Of a stretch of 47,651 nt of DNA, positions 39,068-47,651 are shown piece after piece. The translations under genes and the position numbers were made by a program. Each line of letters starts with the position of its first letter. Positions within the stretch are counted from its first letter, which is position 1. The notes beneath the pieces are model-generated. The model was not told where the DNA came from. It ran no database searches and saw only the letters and a program-made list of their open reading frames with translations. The DNA comes from Prevotella sp. (GTDB lineage Bacteria; Bacteroidota; Bacteroidia; Bacteroidales; Bacteroidaceae): assembly GCA_017458125.1 (NCBI GenBank), contig JAFTGB010000061.1, positions 1-47,651 on the forward strand, given 5' to 3'.

Positions 39068-40762
39068 TCACCCGCAGAAGAACAGCACCACAATCTGTGC
39101 CGTGAAGATGCGCAGGAACATGCTGAGCGGGTACACCGTAGAGTAACCCACGGCGGGAGCCTCCTTCGAGCATACGCTGTTGGCATAGGCCAGTGCGGGC
39201 GGGTCGGTATATGTACCGGCTATCATACCCATGATGGTGAAGTAGTTGAACTTGTATTTCAGTCGGGCTATGGGACCAACGATGAGGATGGGGATGACCG
39301 TGATGAGGAAACCCGTCAGCACGTAGAGCAGTCCGTCACCGTCCACTACTGTCTCGAAGAAGTTGGAGCCAGCCTTGATGCCCACCGATGCCAAGAACAG
39401 CACCAGACCAATCTCGCGCAGCATCATGTTGGCCGACGTGGTGGTGTAGGTCACCAAGTGCATCTTGTAGCCATAGCGGCCTATCAGAATGGCGATAATC
39501 AGCGGGCCACCGGCAATACCGAGCTTCATGGGTACCGGCATGCCGGGAATGGCAATGGGCAGCGAACCGAAGATGATACCGATGATGATGCCCACGAAAA
39601 TAGTGGCAATGTTAGGAGCATTCAGACGGCGGATGCTGTTACCCATCTTGTTGGCCACACGGTCTACGGCATCCTCCGGGCCGACCACCATCACGCGGTC
39701 GCCGACCTGTAGGGGCAGGGTGGGGGTGGCAAAGATGTCCATACCCTGACGGGTGACTCGGGTCACGTTGACACCATAGACACTGGAGAAGTGCATGGAA
39801 CCTAACGACTTGCCGTTGATGCTGGGGTTGGTGATGAGTATGCGCTTCGACACTAAAGGCTGGTCGCTCTGCTCGAAGTCGATGTCAAGTTTCGGACCGA
39901 TGAAGGCCATGATGGCCTCCTGGTCGGCCTCGGCACAGACTATCAGCATCTGGTCGCCCAGGTGGAAGACGGTGTCGCGGTTGGGGATGCACAGCTCGCC
40001 TTGGTGCACCAGACGCGACACCACGAAGTCTCGGTTCAGGAAGTTGTGTACCTGCAGCAGCGTCTTGCCCTCCAGGTATTTGTTAGTCACCTCTAAGTGC
40101 ATCTTGTACGGTTTCTTGTTCGTGTTGGTCTCGTCAAGAGCCGTCAGTGCTTCCTCCTCCTTGTCCATGCTGATGCTGCATATATACCTTATTAATATAG
40201 TAGCACCGATGATGCCTAACACACCCAACGGGTAGGCGCAGGCGTAGGCTGAGGCTATGTGGGGAGCCTTGCCTATGCCGAAGACGGTGCCCAAAGCCTC
40301 GTTGGCAGCACCAAGTCCGGGGGTGTTCGTCACGGCACCGTACAGCGTACCTACCATCATGGGCAGGTTCGTCACGTTCGACGTGTCGAAGAAGATGAAG
40401 TAGCAGGCAAACATCACCAGGATGTTCAGCACGATGGCTGTGGCAGCAAGGCCGTTCAGCTTGATGCCGGCTTTGCCGAAGCTCTCGAAGAAGCCCGGAC
40501 CAACCTGCATACCGATCATAAACACAAAGAGGATGAGTCCGAAGTCTTGGATAAACGTCAGGATGGGCGTCGGAGCGGTAAACCCGAAGTGTCCGGCCAC
40601 GATGCCGGCAAACAGGACGAAAGTTACACCTAACGAGATGCCGCCAATCTTGATTTTACCCATGTAGACACCAGCGGCAATGACGATGGCATACAGCAAT
40701 GCTATATGAGCCACCGAGTCCGTCGCGGTGAATAAGTCTTTTAGCCATTGAAAGGATTCCAT
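39068..40762 (-). CDS. YidE/AspT-family transporter
   Basis: A 564-residue protein from the ATG at 40762 ([13 protein letters not shown]), chosen because a TAACTTTG box lies just before it; the more upstream in-frame ATG at 40840 precedes that box. Two membrane halves each have five or six helices ([37 protein letters not shown]). Between are two RCK_C/TrkA-C-type domains ([40 protein letters not shown]). AspT exchanges aspartate for alanine; YidE-like proteins have unknown substrates. The decarboxylase genes follow on the same strand, so a dicarboxylate or carboxylate substrate is possible. That link is inferred. Confidence 0.88.
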   Translation of the reverse strand: MESFQWLKDLFTATDSVAHIALLYAIVIAAGVYMGKIKIGGISLGVTFVLFAGIVAGHFGFTAPTPILTFIQDFGLILFVFMIGMQVGPGFFESFGKAGIKLNGLAATAIVLNILVMFACYFIFFDTSNVTNLPMMVGTLYGAVTNTPGLGAANEALGTVFGIGKAPHIASAYACAYPLGVLGIIGATILIRYICSISMDKEEEALTALDETNTNKKPYKMHLEVTNKYLEGKTLLQVHNFLNRDFVVSRLVHQGELCIPNRDTVFHLGDQMLIVCAEADQEAIMAFIGPKLDIDFEQSDQPLVSKRILITNPSINGKSLGSMHFSSVYGVNVTRVTRQGMDIFATPTLPLQVGDRVMVVGPEDAVDRVANKMGNSIRRLNAPNIATIFVGIIIGIIFGSLPIAIPGMPVPMKLGIAGGPLIIAILIGRYGYKMHLVTYTTTSANMMLREIGLVLFLASVGIKAGSNFFETVVDGDGLLYVLTGFLITVIPILIVGPIARLKYKFNYFTIMGMIAGTYTDPPALAYANSVCSKEAPAVGYSTVYPLSMFLRIFTAQIVVLFFCG

Positions 40763-40786
40763 AAATACTATCGCATAATTTGGCTG

Positions 40787-40815
40787 CAAAGTTACAAAAT
40801 AATTGCGCAATCCAA
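40787..40815 (-). promoter_or_regulatory. Promoter of the transporter-decarboxylase run
   Basis: On the minus strand TTG (40815-40813), 18 bp, TAACTTTG (40794-40787), 24 nt before the start codon. Confidence 0.65.
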
Positions 40816-40864
40816 TAACTTTTGTGCAATTATTTTTCATAATAACGTAATAATTATTAAAAAC

Positions 40865-40895
40865 TTCGATAGTTCGGATTTATTTATTACCTTTG
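40865..40895 (+). promoter_or_regulatory. Promoter of mutA-mutB
   Basis: TTCG (near TTTG) at 40865-40868, 19 bp, TACCTTTG at 40888-40895. The leader of about 36 nt is too short for a cobalamin riboswitch. Confidence 0.7.
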
Positions 40896-40937
40896 TAAGC
40901 TAAAACTGAGAAACTTATATTATAATCATTAAATCGT

Positions 40938-42809
40938 ATGGCAAACAAAGAAAAACTCTTCACCGAGTTTCAAGCGCCAACCACACAGGAGTGGTTGGAC
41001 AAGATTGAAGTGGACCTGAAAGGGGCCGACTTCCAGAAACGACTCGTCTGGAGAACCAACGAGGGCTTCAACGTGCAGCCCTTCTATCGCCGGGAAGACC
41101 TGGCCAGTCTCAAGACGCCCGACTCCCTGCCGGGCGAGTTCCCCTTTGTACGTGGCAACAAGAAGGACTCCAACCAGTGGTATGTCCGTCAGAACATTGC
41201 CCTGAATGCTTCGGAGGATGCTCAGTCTGCCGCCAAGGAAGCCAACGCCAAGGCACTCGACATTCTGAACAAGGGTGTCGACTCGCTGGGTTTCCGTATC
41301 CCAAAGAGCATGGTGACGGCAGAGGTCATCGACACGCTGTTGGAGGGTATCTACTGCGAGATCGTCGACCTCAACTTCCGTACCTGTCCCTGTCACGCCC
41401 TCTTGCTGGCCGAACTCATCGACGCCTATTTCACGTGCAAGGGCTTCGACAAGCAGAAACTCTCGTTCACTGTGGGCTTTGACCCTATCGAAAACATGCT
41501 GCTCAAAGGCAAGGACATGACGGCACGCCTGGCCGACGGTCCCCAGATAGTGCAGCTGCTCAAGGACTATCCCAAGGCTCACGTGATGACCGTCCACACC
41601 GAGACGCTTAACAATGCCGGTGCCTACATCGTGCAGGAGTTGGGTTACGCCCTCAGCTGGGGCAACGAGTACCTGCAGCAGCTGGTCGATGCCGGCATCG
41701 ATGCTGACCTCGCCGCCCGTCAGATGAAGTTCTATATGGGTGTCTCTGAGAACTACTTCATGGAGATTGCCAAGTTCCGTGCCGCTCGTCTGCTGTGGGC
41801 CCAAATCGTCAAGCAGTATGAGCCCAAGTGCGATTGTGCATGCAAGATGTGCGTCAACGCCACTACATCTACCTACAACCAGACGGTGTTCGACTCCTAT
41901 GTCAACCTGTTGCGCTCACAGACCGAGGCTATGTCGGCAGCTCTTGGCGGCGTACACTCCATGGTGGTCACACCGTTCGACGCTCCTTACGAGAAAGCGA
42001 CTGACTTCTCAGAGCGCATCGCCCGCAACCAGCAGTTGCTCATCAAGGAGGAGAGCCACTTCGACCGCATTGTTGACCCCTCGGCAGGCTCCTACTACAT
42101 TGAGCACCTCACCGATGCCCTGGCTCAGGAGGCTTGGAAACTCTTCCTCAAGATGGAGGACGAAGGTGGCTTCTTAGAGGCTGTCAAGAAAGGCATCGTA
42201 CAGGACGACATCAATGCCACCAACCAGAAGCGTCATGGCGATGCCGCCAAGCGCAAGGAGTTCATCCTTGGCACCAACCAGTTCCCGAACTTTACGGAAA
42301 AGAGCGATGGCAAGCGTGCCGTAGCAGGTAAGTGCTGCTGTCATGGCGGCGACTGCGAGGCACCCTTCAAGAAGCTGGAGACCACCCGTCTGGCTGCCGA
42401 CTTCGAGGACCTGCGCATCCATACTGAGGAGACGCGCGTGCCCACAGCATTCATGCTGACCATCGGCAACCTGGCCATGCGTCAGGCTCGTGCACAGTTC
42501 TCGTGCAACTTCCTGGCCTGTGCAGGCTACAAGGTCATCGACAACCTCGGCTTCAAGACCGTCGAAGAAGGTGTCGACGCTGCCCTTGAGGCCAAGGCTG
42601 ACATCGTGGTCATCTGCTCTTCCGACGACGAATATGCCGAGTACGCCATACCGGCTTTCAACTACCTGAACGGTCGCGCCATGTTTGTCGTCGCCGGTGC
42701 TCCCGCCTGCATGGACGACCTCAAAGCCGCCGGCATCGAGAACTTCATCCACGTCCGCTGCAACGTTCTGGAAACCCTCAAAGAGTATAATGCTAAGTTA
42801 GGTATTTAA
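40938..42809 (+). CDS. mutA: Methylmalonyl-CoA mutase small (beta) subunit
   Basis: A 623-residue protein paired with the large subunit MutB; together they interconvert succinyl-CoA and methylmalonyl-CoA. The TIM-barrel part is clear (TQEWLDKIEVDLKGADFQKR, QMKFYMGVSENYFMEIAKFR, VDPSAGSYYIEHLTDALAQE). The C-terminal B12-type domain lacks the His ligand motif (VVICSSDDEYAEYAIPAF), as normal for the small subunit. Two Cys clusters are unusual: C298-x-C300-x-C302-xx-C305, and C466-C467-C468-H469 with C473 in the linker before the C-terminal domain. They could bind a metal or cluster. The gene is separated from mutB by the inserted four-helix-bundle element. Confidence 0.95.
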   Translation: MANKEKLFTEFQAPTTQEWLDKIEVDLKGADFQKRLVWRTNEGFNVQPFYRREDLASLKTPDSLPGEFPFVRGNKKDSNQWYVRQNIALNASEDAQSAAKEANAKALDILNKGVDSLGFRIPKSMVTAEVIDTLLEGIYCEIVDLNFRTCPCHALLLAELIDAYFTCKGFDKQKLSFTVGFDPIENMLLKGKDMTARLADGPQIVQLLKDYPKAHVMTVHTETLNNAGAYIVQELGYALSWGNEYLQQLVDAGIDADLAARQMKFYMGVSENYFMEIAKFRAARLLWAQIVKQYEPKCDCACKMCVNATTSTYNQTVFDSYVNLLRSQTEAMSAALGGVHSMVVTPFDAPYEKATDFSERIARNQQLLIKEESHFDRIVDPSAGSYYIEHLTDALAQEAWKLFLKMEDEGGFLEAVKKGIVQDDINATNQKRHGDAAKRKEFILGTNQFPNFTEKSDGKRAVAGKCCCHGGDCEAPFKKLETTRLAADFEDLRIHTEETRVPTAFMLTIGNLAMRQARAQFSCNFLACAGYKVIDNLGFKTVEEGVDAALEAKADIVVICSSDDEYAEYAIPAFNYLNGRAMFVVAGAPACMDDLKAAGIENFIHVRCNVLETLKEYNAKLGI

Positions 42810-43290
42810 TTTACGATTTTACTATTTACTATTTACGATTTATTTTCGATTTGGCTATTTAATTATTTATGACCAAGGAAGAATTGCGTGAGAGGATGAC
42901 TGTTTTTGCAGTTAGAATCGTGAAAATGGTTGATGCGATGCCTCAGACGGTATCGGGATTGGCTATCGCGCGACAGATAGTCCGCTCTGGTACTTCTCCT
43001 TCTGCCAACTATCGTGCAGCATGTCTGGCAAAATCCGACAAAGATTTTATCAACAAGTTAAAAATGGTAGAAGAAGAACTTGACGAAACTTGTCACTGGC
43101 TTGAGATTATCATGCGCAGTGAGATGGTAAAAGAGTCACGCATGAAACCCCTCCATCAAGAATGCTGTGAGTTACTGAATATCATTGCTAAATCGATAGT
43201 CACAACAAAGACAAGATTGACTTCGGATGAAATAGCTAAATCAAAAAAATCGTAAATAAATAGTAAATAGTAAATCGTCAAATAGTAAAT
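42806..43290 (+). mobile_element. IVS-like element: heptad inverted repeats around a four-helix-bundle gene
   Basis: The left arm 42806-42859 and right arm 43231-43290 are near reverse complements over about 50 nt: the complement of the left reads AATAGCCAAATCGAAAATAA and the right reads AATAGCTAAATCAAAAAAAT, both then going through AATCGTAAAT and AGTAAATAGTAAA. Each arm is built of 7-nt units (AAATCGT, AAATAGT). The outer left end covers the mutA stop; the right arm covers the last codons of the enclosed gene and ends 7 nt before mutB. The RNA would fold as a long stem with the gene in the loop, as in 23S rRNA intervening sequences. Confidence 0.75.
42869..43255 (+). CDS. Four-helix-bundle protein (S23/IVP-like)
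   Basis: A 128-residue protein of the 'four helix bundle protein' group (TIGR02436-like), related to the S23 proteins of 23S rRNA intervening sequences. The hallmark turn is SGLAIARQIVRSGTSPSANY followed by RAACLAKSDKDFINKL; the third and fourth helices are KMVEEELDETCHWLEIIM and ECCELLNIIAKSIVTTKTRL. It has no enzyme motif; relatives form pentamers and the bAvd member binds RNA and DNA in diversity-generating retroelements. It sits between mutA and mutB, and its final codons (IAKSKKS) are part of the right repeat arm. No role in propionate metabolism is expected. Confidence 0.88.
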   Translation: MTKEELRERMTVFAVRIVKMVDAMPQTVSGLAIARQIVRSGTSPSANYRAACLAKSDKDFINKLKMVEEELDETCHWLEIIMRSEMVKESRMKPLHQECCELLNIIAKSIVTTKTRLTSDEIAKSKKS

Positions 43291-43297
43291 AAAGAAG

Positions 43298-45463
<2,166 letters not shown>

Positions 45464-46561
45464 ATGGGCGACATTAAGCGTATCGTACTGACAGGCGGAC
45501 CATGTGCAGGCAAGACGACTGCACTGGTCCGCATTGTCGACCATTTCTCCAACCTCGGCTTCAAGGTGTTCACCGTCCCCGAAGTGCCGACAATGTTCAG
45601 TCTTGGCGGCTGGAGCTATCTCACCAAGAACCCGAAGCTCTACTACGAGGGCGAGCTGGCCATCCTGCAGACGCAGCTGGCCTTGGAGGATGCTTTTATG
45701 CGTATGGCAGCCACCTGCACCAAGCCCGCAATCGTTGTCTGCGACCGTGGCACCATGGACATTTCGGCATACATCTCACCCGACATGTGGGACGACATCT
45801 GCCACCGCTGTCACACTGCCACCAACCAGCTGCGGCAGCGCTACGATGCCGTGCTCCACTTGGTGACCGCTGCCGACGGCGCCGAACAGTTCTATACCGT
45901 TGACACCAATGCCGCACGCTACGAGCAGGCCAACGAGGAGGGACTGCGCATGGCCTGCGAGCTGGACCAGAAGGTGCGGCGGGCCTGGACCGGCCATCCC
46001 CACCAGCGCGTCATCGACAATCACGACGACTTCGAGACTAAGCTCAACCACGTCATCACCGAAATCAGCAACGTCCTCGGACTGCCGCACTTGCTCACCC
46101 GCGAGCGCGTCTACATCGTGGAAGTCACTGGAGAACTGCCCGACTGCATCGAAAGCGAAATCACACAGACCTACCTCGTTGCCGAGCCCGACTGTGTGGT
46201 ACGTCTGCGCCGGCGCAGCTGGCAGGGCGAGGTGGCCAACATCCACAAGACGCAGAAGCACGTCACACCCACCGAGGTCATCGAGACCGAGCGTCACGTC
46301 TCCAACGCCCTCTATGAGTCGCTGCTACAGCAGGCCGACCCCTACCGCTCCACCATACGCAAGACGCGGCGCAGCTTCATCTGGCACGGGCAGTATTTCG
46401 AGCTCGACACCTTCCACGAGCCTGTCAGCGACCTCATGATCCTGCAGGCCAAGGGCATTGCCGAACAGGAGGAGGTCAACTTCCCGCCCTTCGTCCGCGT
46501 CGTGCAGGACATCACCGGCGACCAGCGTTACTTCAACTACAACATTGCACTGCGCAAATAA
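45464..46561 (+). CDS. Ttd14-like protein: P-loop NTPase plus CYTH-like domain
   Basis: A 365-residue protein whose ATG follows the mutB stop directly. The N-terminal NTPase (AAA_28/NadR-like) has Walker A GGPCAGKTT at 11-19 and a possible Walker B in AIVVCDRGTMD. The C-terminal 150 residues look like a CYTH/triphosphate-tunnel domain (ESEITQTYLV, CVVRLRRRSWQGE, EVIETERHVSNALYESLLQQ, HGQYFELDTFHE). This pair of domains occurs in the eukaryotic protein Ttd14 and in some bacteria. The tight link to mutB suggests, but does not show, a role with the mutase, for which MeaB-type G3E GTPases are the known helpers. Followed by a terminator. Confidence 0.8.
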   Translation: MGDIKRIVLTGGPCAGKTTALVRIVDHFSNLGFKVFTVPEVPTMFSLGGWSYLTKNPKLYYEGELAILQTQLALEDAFMRMAATCTKPAIVVCDRGTMDISAYISPDMWDDICHRCHTATNQLRQRYDAVLHLVTAADGAEQFYTVDTNAARYEQANEEGLRMACELDQKVRRAWTGHPHQRVIDNHDDFETKLNHVITEISNVLGLPHLLTRERVYIVEVTGELPDCIESEITQTYLVAEPDCVVRLRRRSWQGEVANIHKTQKHVTPTEVIETERHVSNALYESLLQQADPYRSTIRKTRRSFIWHGQYFELDTFHEPVSDLMILQAKGIAEQEEVNFPPFVRVVQDITGDQRYFNYNIALRK

Positions 46562-46582
46562 CGCCGTTCGCTGAACGAAATG

Positions 46583-46614
46583 AACCGTTGGCTGAAATCA
46601 TTCTGCCAACGGTT
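46583..46614 (+). terminator. Terminator of the mut operon
   Basis: AACCGTTGGC (46583-46592) pairs exactly with GCCAACGGTT (46605-46614), 12-nt loop, then AAACTTTTCTT. The -33 region of the next promoter lies in the hairpin. Confidence 0.75.
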
Positions 46615-46632
46615 AAACTTTTCTTACCTTTG
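46602..46632 (+). promoter_or_regulatory. Promoter of the DUF4890 gene
   Basis: TCTG (weak -33) at 46602-46605, 19 bp, TACCTTTG at 46625-46632. A 70-nt A-rich leader precedes the ATG at 46703. Confidence 0.6.
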
Positions 46633-46702
46633 TAGCGTCTTAAGAGTGTCAGTCAAGACAAACAACAACATAACAAAAACGAAATTTAAAAACAACAAAG
46701 GT

Positions 46703-47215
46703 ATGAAAAAGATTGTAATGACCATGGTAGCCCTCCTCGCCATGACGGCAGCAGTGGCACAACAGAGTGACAACAACAAGGAACGCAAGGCCTTCAAGAA
46801 GCCCACGCCCGAGGAGATGACCACACGTATGGCCAAGGACCTCAACCTCACCGATGCCCAGAAGACCAAGGTGCAAGCCCTCAACAAGGAGTACGAACAG
46901 GTACTCGGCGGCCCCGGCTTCCGCGGCCAGCGTCCCCCCAAGGGCGACTTCAAGAAAGGCGACAAGAAGAAGGGCGACTTCAAGAAGAAGACCGATGCCA
47001 ACACTGAAGCCTCAGCCCAGGACGGCAAGCGCGACGGCAAGCGTCCCGAGCTGACCGATGCCCAGAAGCAGGAGATGAAGCAGCACCGGGCCAAGCGCAA
47101 GGAGTATGACGCCAAGCTCAAGCAAATCCTCACCGACGACCAGTACAAGAGCTACCAGCAACAGCACCGTCGCGGTCACCGTGGTCCCCGTGGCCAGCGC
47201 CCCGACAACGACTAA
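46703..47215 (+). CDS. DUF4890 secreted protein (Spy/CpxP-like)
   Basis: A 170-residue protein from the ATG at 46703; the upstream in-frame ATG at 46580 lies before the promoter. The signal peptide is KKIVMTMVALLAMTAAVAQQ. The mature protein has two similar helical motifs, DLNLTDAQKTKVQALNKEYE and PELTDAQKQEMKQHRAKRKE, with the LTDAQK pattern of Spy/CpxP chaperone-like proteins, a Lys/Gly/Asp-rich middle (KGDFKKGDKKKGDFKKK, a short repeat), and a basic tail. DUF4890 is a Bacteroidetes family of envelope proteins; a stress or chaperone role is inferred. Monocistronic. Confidence 0.82.
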   Translation: MKKIVMTMVALLAMTAAVAQQSDNNKERKAFKKPTPEEMTTRMAKDLNLTDAQKTKVQALNKEYEQVLGGPGFRGQRPPKGDFKKGDKKKGDFKKKTDANTEASAQDGKRDGKRPELTDAQKQEMKQHRAKRKEYDAKLKQILTDDQYKSYQQQHRRGHRGPRGQRPDND

Positions 47216-47246
47216 ACTTACGTTCACCAATAAGGGCGTATCAAAA

Positions 47247-47296
47247 TTGAAGTGAACCCCGAAAGTTTTTTGTCTAACTTTCGGGGTTCACTTCAA
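47247..47296. repeat. Perfect 21-bp inverted repeat
   Basis: TTGAAGTGAACCCCGAAAGT (from 47247) and its exact reverse complement ending at 47296 enclose an 8-nt loop. It follows the DUF4890 gene by 31 nt and could end transcription in both directions, though no T-run follows. It may instead be a dispersed palindrome of the genome. Confidence 0.8.
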
Positions 47297-47307
47297 ATGG
47301 GCTAACT

Positions 47308-47392
47308 CCCCTCCTTGGCAAGGAGGGGCTGGGGGTGGTTGATTTCATCGACGAATATATTATATTTACCTGCGAATTATCAACCACCCCCA
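47308..47392. repeat. Nested palindromes: CCCCTCCTTG hairpin and GGGGGTGGTTGAT pair
   Basis: CCCCTCCTTGGCAAGGAGGGG-type hairpin at 47308-47328, then TGGGGGTGGTTGAT (47330-47343) and its exact complement ATCAACCACCCCCA (47379-47392). Similar C-rich intergenic palindromes are common in Bacteroidetes genomes; no function is known. Confidence 0.75.
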
Positions 47393-47418
47393 ACATTCAA
47401 CATTCAACACTCAACATT
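47391..47418. repeat. Four tandem heptads
   Basis: CAACATT, CAACATT, CAACACT, CAACATT in direct order, touching the preceding palindrome. Confidence 0.85.
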
Positions 47419-47450
47419 ATTATATTTCCCTGCGCTGCTTTCGGCTTGCA

Positions 47451-47516
47451 AGTATCATGTTTTCAGTGTCTTAGTATCATGTTTAGAGGGTCTAAACATC
47501 ATGTTTTGCCTGCTTG
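47451..47516. repeat. Three 22-nt tandem units
   Basis: Units at 47451-47472, 47473-47494 and 47495-47516 share ATCATGTTT at the same offset (for example AGTATCATGTTTTCAGTGTC and AGTATCATGTTTAGAGGGTC). The spacing equals that of the array at 14490. Confidence 0.8.
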
Positions 47517-47527
47517 TCCGACTCGTT

Positions 47528-47637
47528 TGTGAAGGTATGAAGGTAGAATATTAAACTTTATATATAGGAAAACATTTAGGTCGGGGGTAAATAATTTCTA
47601 TAATAAAAGTTGAAAAACCTACCTTCATACCTTCACA
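47528..47637. repeat. Perfect 19-bp inverted repeat made of 8-nt units
   Basis: TGTGAAGGTATGAAGGTAG (47528-47546) and its exact complement (47619-47637) flank 72 AT-rich bases. Each arm is a tandem of GAAGGTAT. The layout is like that at 14341-14425. No gene is seen from 47216 to the window end. Confidence 0.85.
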
Positions 47638-47651
47638 TTGTGTCATTCAGG

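Noticed and set aside
40865-40937. Cobalamin riboswitch before mutA
   Set aside because: The leader is only about 36 nt and shows no B12-box; there is no room for the fold.
47247-47296. Terminal repeat of an insertion sequence
   Set aside because: The two 21-bp halves are only 8 nt apart, with no transposase nearby.

Overview
The window looks like a chromosome segment of a gut or rumen Bacteroidales bacterium, most likely Prevotella or a close relative (Segatella, Xylanibacter). The reasons are many Bacteroidetes-type promoters (TAnnTTTG at -7, sometimes with TTTG about 19-20 bp upstream), a methylmalonyl-CoA mutase and Na+-decarboxylase set typical of succinate-to-propionate fermenters, and families typical of this group (DUF4450, DUF4890, BspA-like LRR, YidE/AspT-like transporter, RhuM). 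The genus is inferred; there is no rRNA or tRNA in the window.

Layout. (1) 1-8.8 kb is a worn defence/mobile island: an XRE regulator and a BRO-N protein, a truncated dinD, an MmeI-like fused restriction-modification enzyme, a four-helix-bundle protein, a DUF4062 stub, a YhcG-type nuclease, a rhuM stub cut by a 358-bp element with perfect 22-bp inverted ends, a PD-(D/E)XK nuclease and a WG-like secreted protein. A 47-bp intergenic element recurs between these genes. (2) 9.1-20.2 kb is mostly housekeeping: a DUF4450 secreted protein, a HAD nucleotidase, an AmgK-like sugar kinase fused to a RapZ C-terminal domain, a MurU-like nucleotidyltransferase, GMP synthetase, an HTH-like protein and a membrane Ser/Thr kinase. 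The kinase and nucleotidyltransferase genes are separated by 1.45 kb holding hairpins, a 21-22-nt periodic array and a GNAT toxin-antitoxin pair. (3) 20.2-27.5 kb is an AT-rich accessory stretch: a PIN toxin-antitoxin pair, a likely structured RNA, a run of small secreted proteins with near-identical signal peptides, a PD-(D/E)XK-like protein, an SprT-like protease, a broken gene, an LRR protein and an MntA-HepT pair. (4) 28-36.2 kb is regulatory and envelope: a hemerythrin-LuxR regulator, a LuxR protein, a RelA/SpoT-domain protein, STAS and anti-sigma kinase proteins, an ABCG-like transporter with a lipoprotein, and a basic secreted protein. (5) 36.2-47.2 kb is propionate metabolism: decarboxylase beta, biotin carrier and gamma subunits, a YidE/AspT-like transporter, and divergently mutA, mutB and a Ttd14-like ATPase/CYTH protein, then a DUF4890 protein. 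The decarboxylase alpha subunit and the methylmalonyl-CoA epimerase are not here.

The most interesting signal is a dispersed set of degenerate 7-nt (sometimes 8-nt) tandem repeats. They form inverted arms around a four-helix-bundle (IVP/S23-like) gene inserted between mutA and mutB, an architecture like the intervening sequences of 23S rRNA. Similar heptads make a hairpin between the biotin carrier and oadB genes, flank the HTH-like gene before the kinase, and occur in frame inside guaA (twice) and the murU-like gene. Together they suggest an IVS-like family that tolerates insertion into operons and even essential coding sequence. This is inference from one window.
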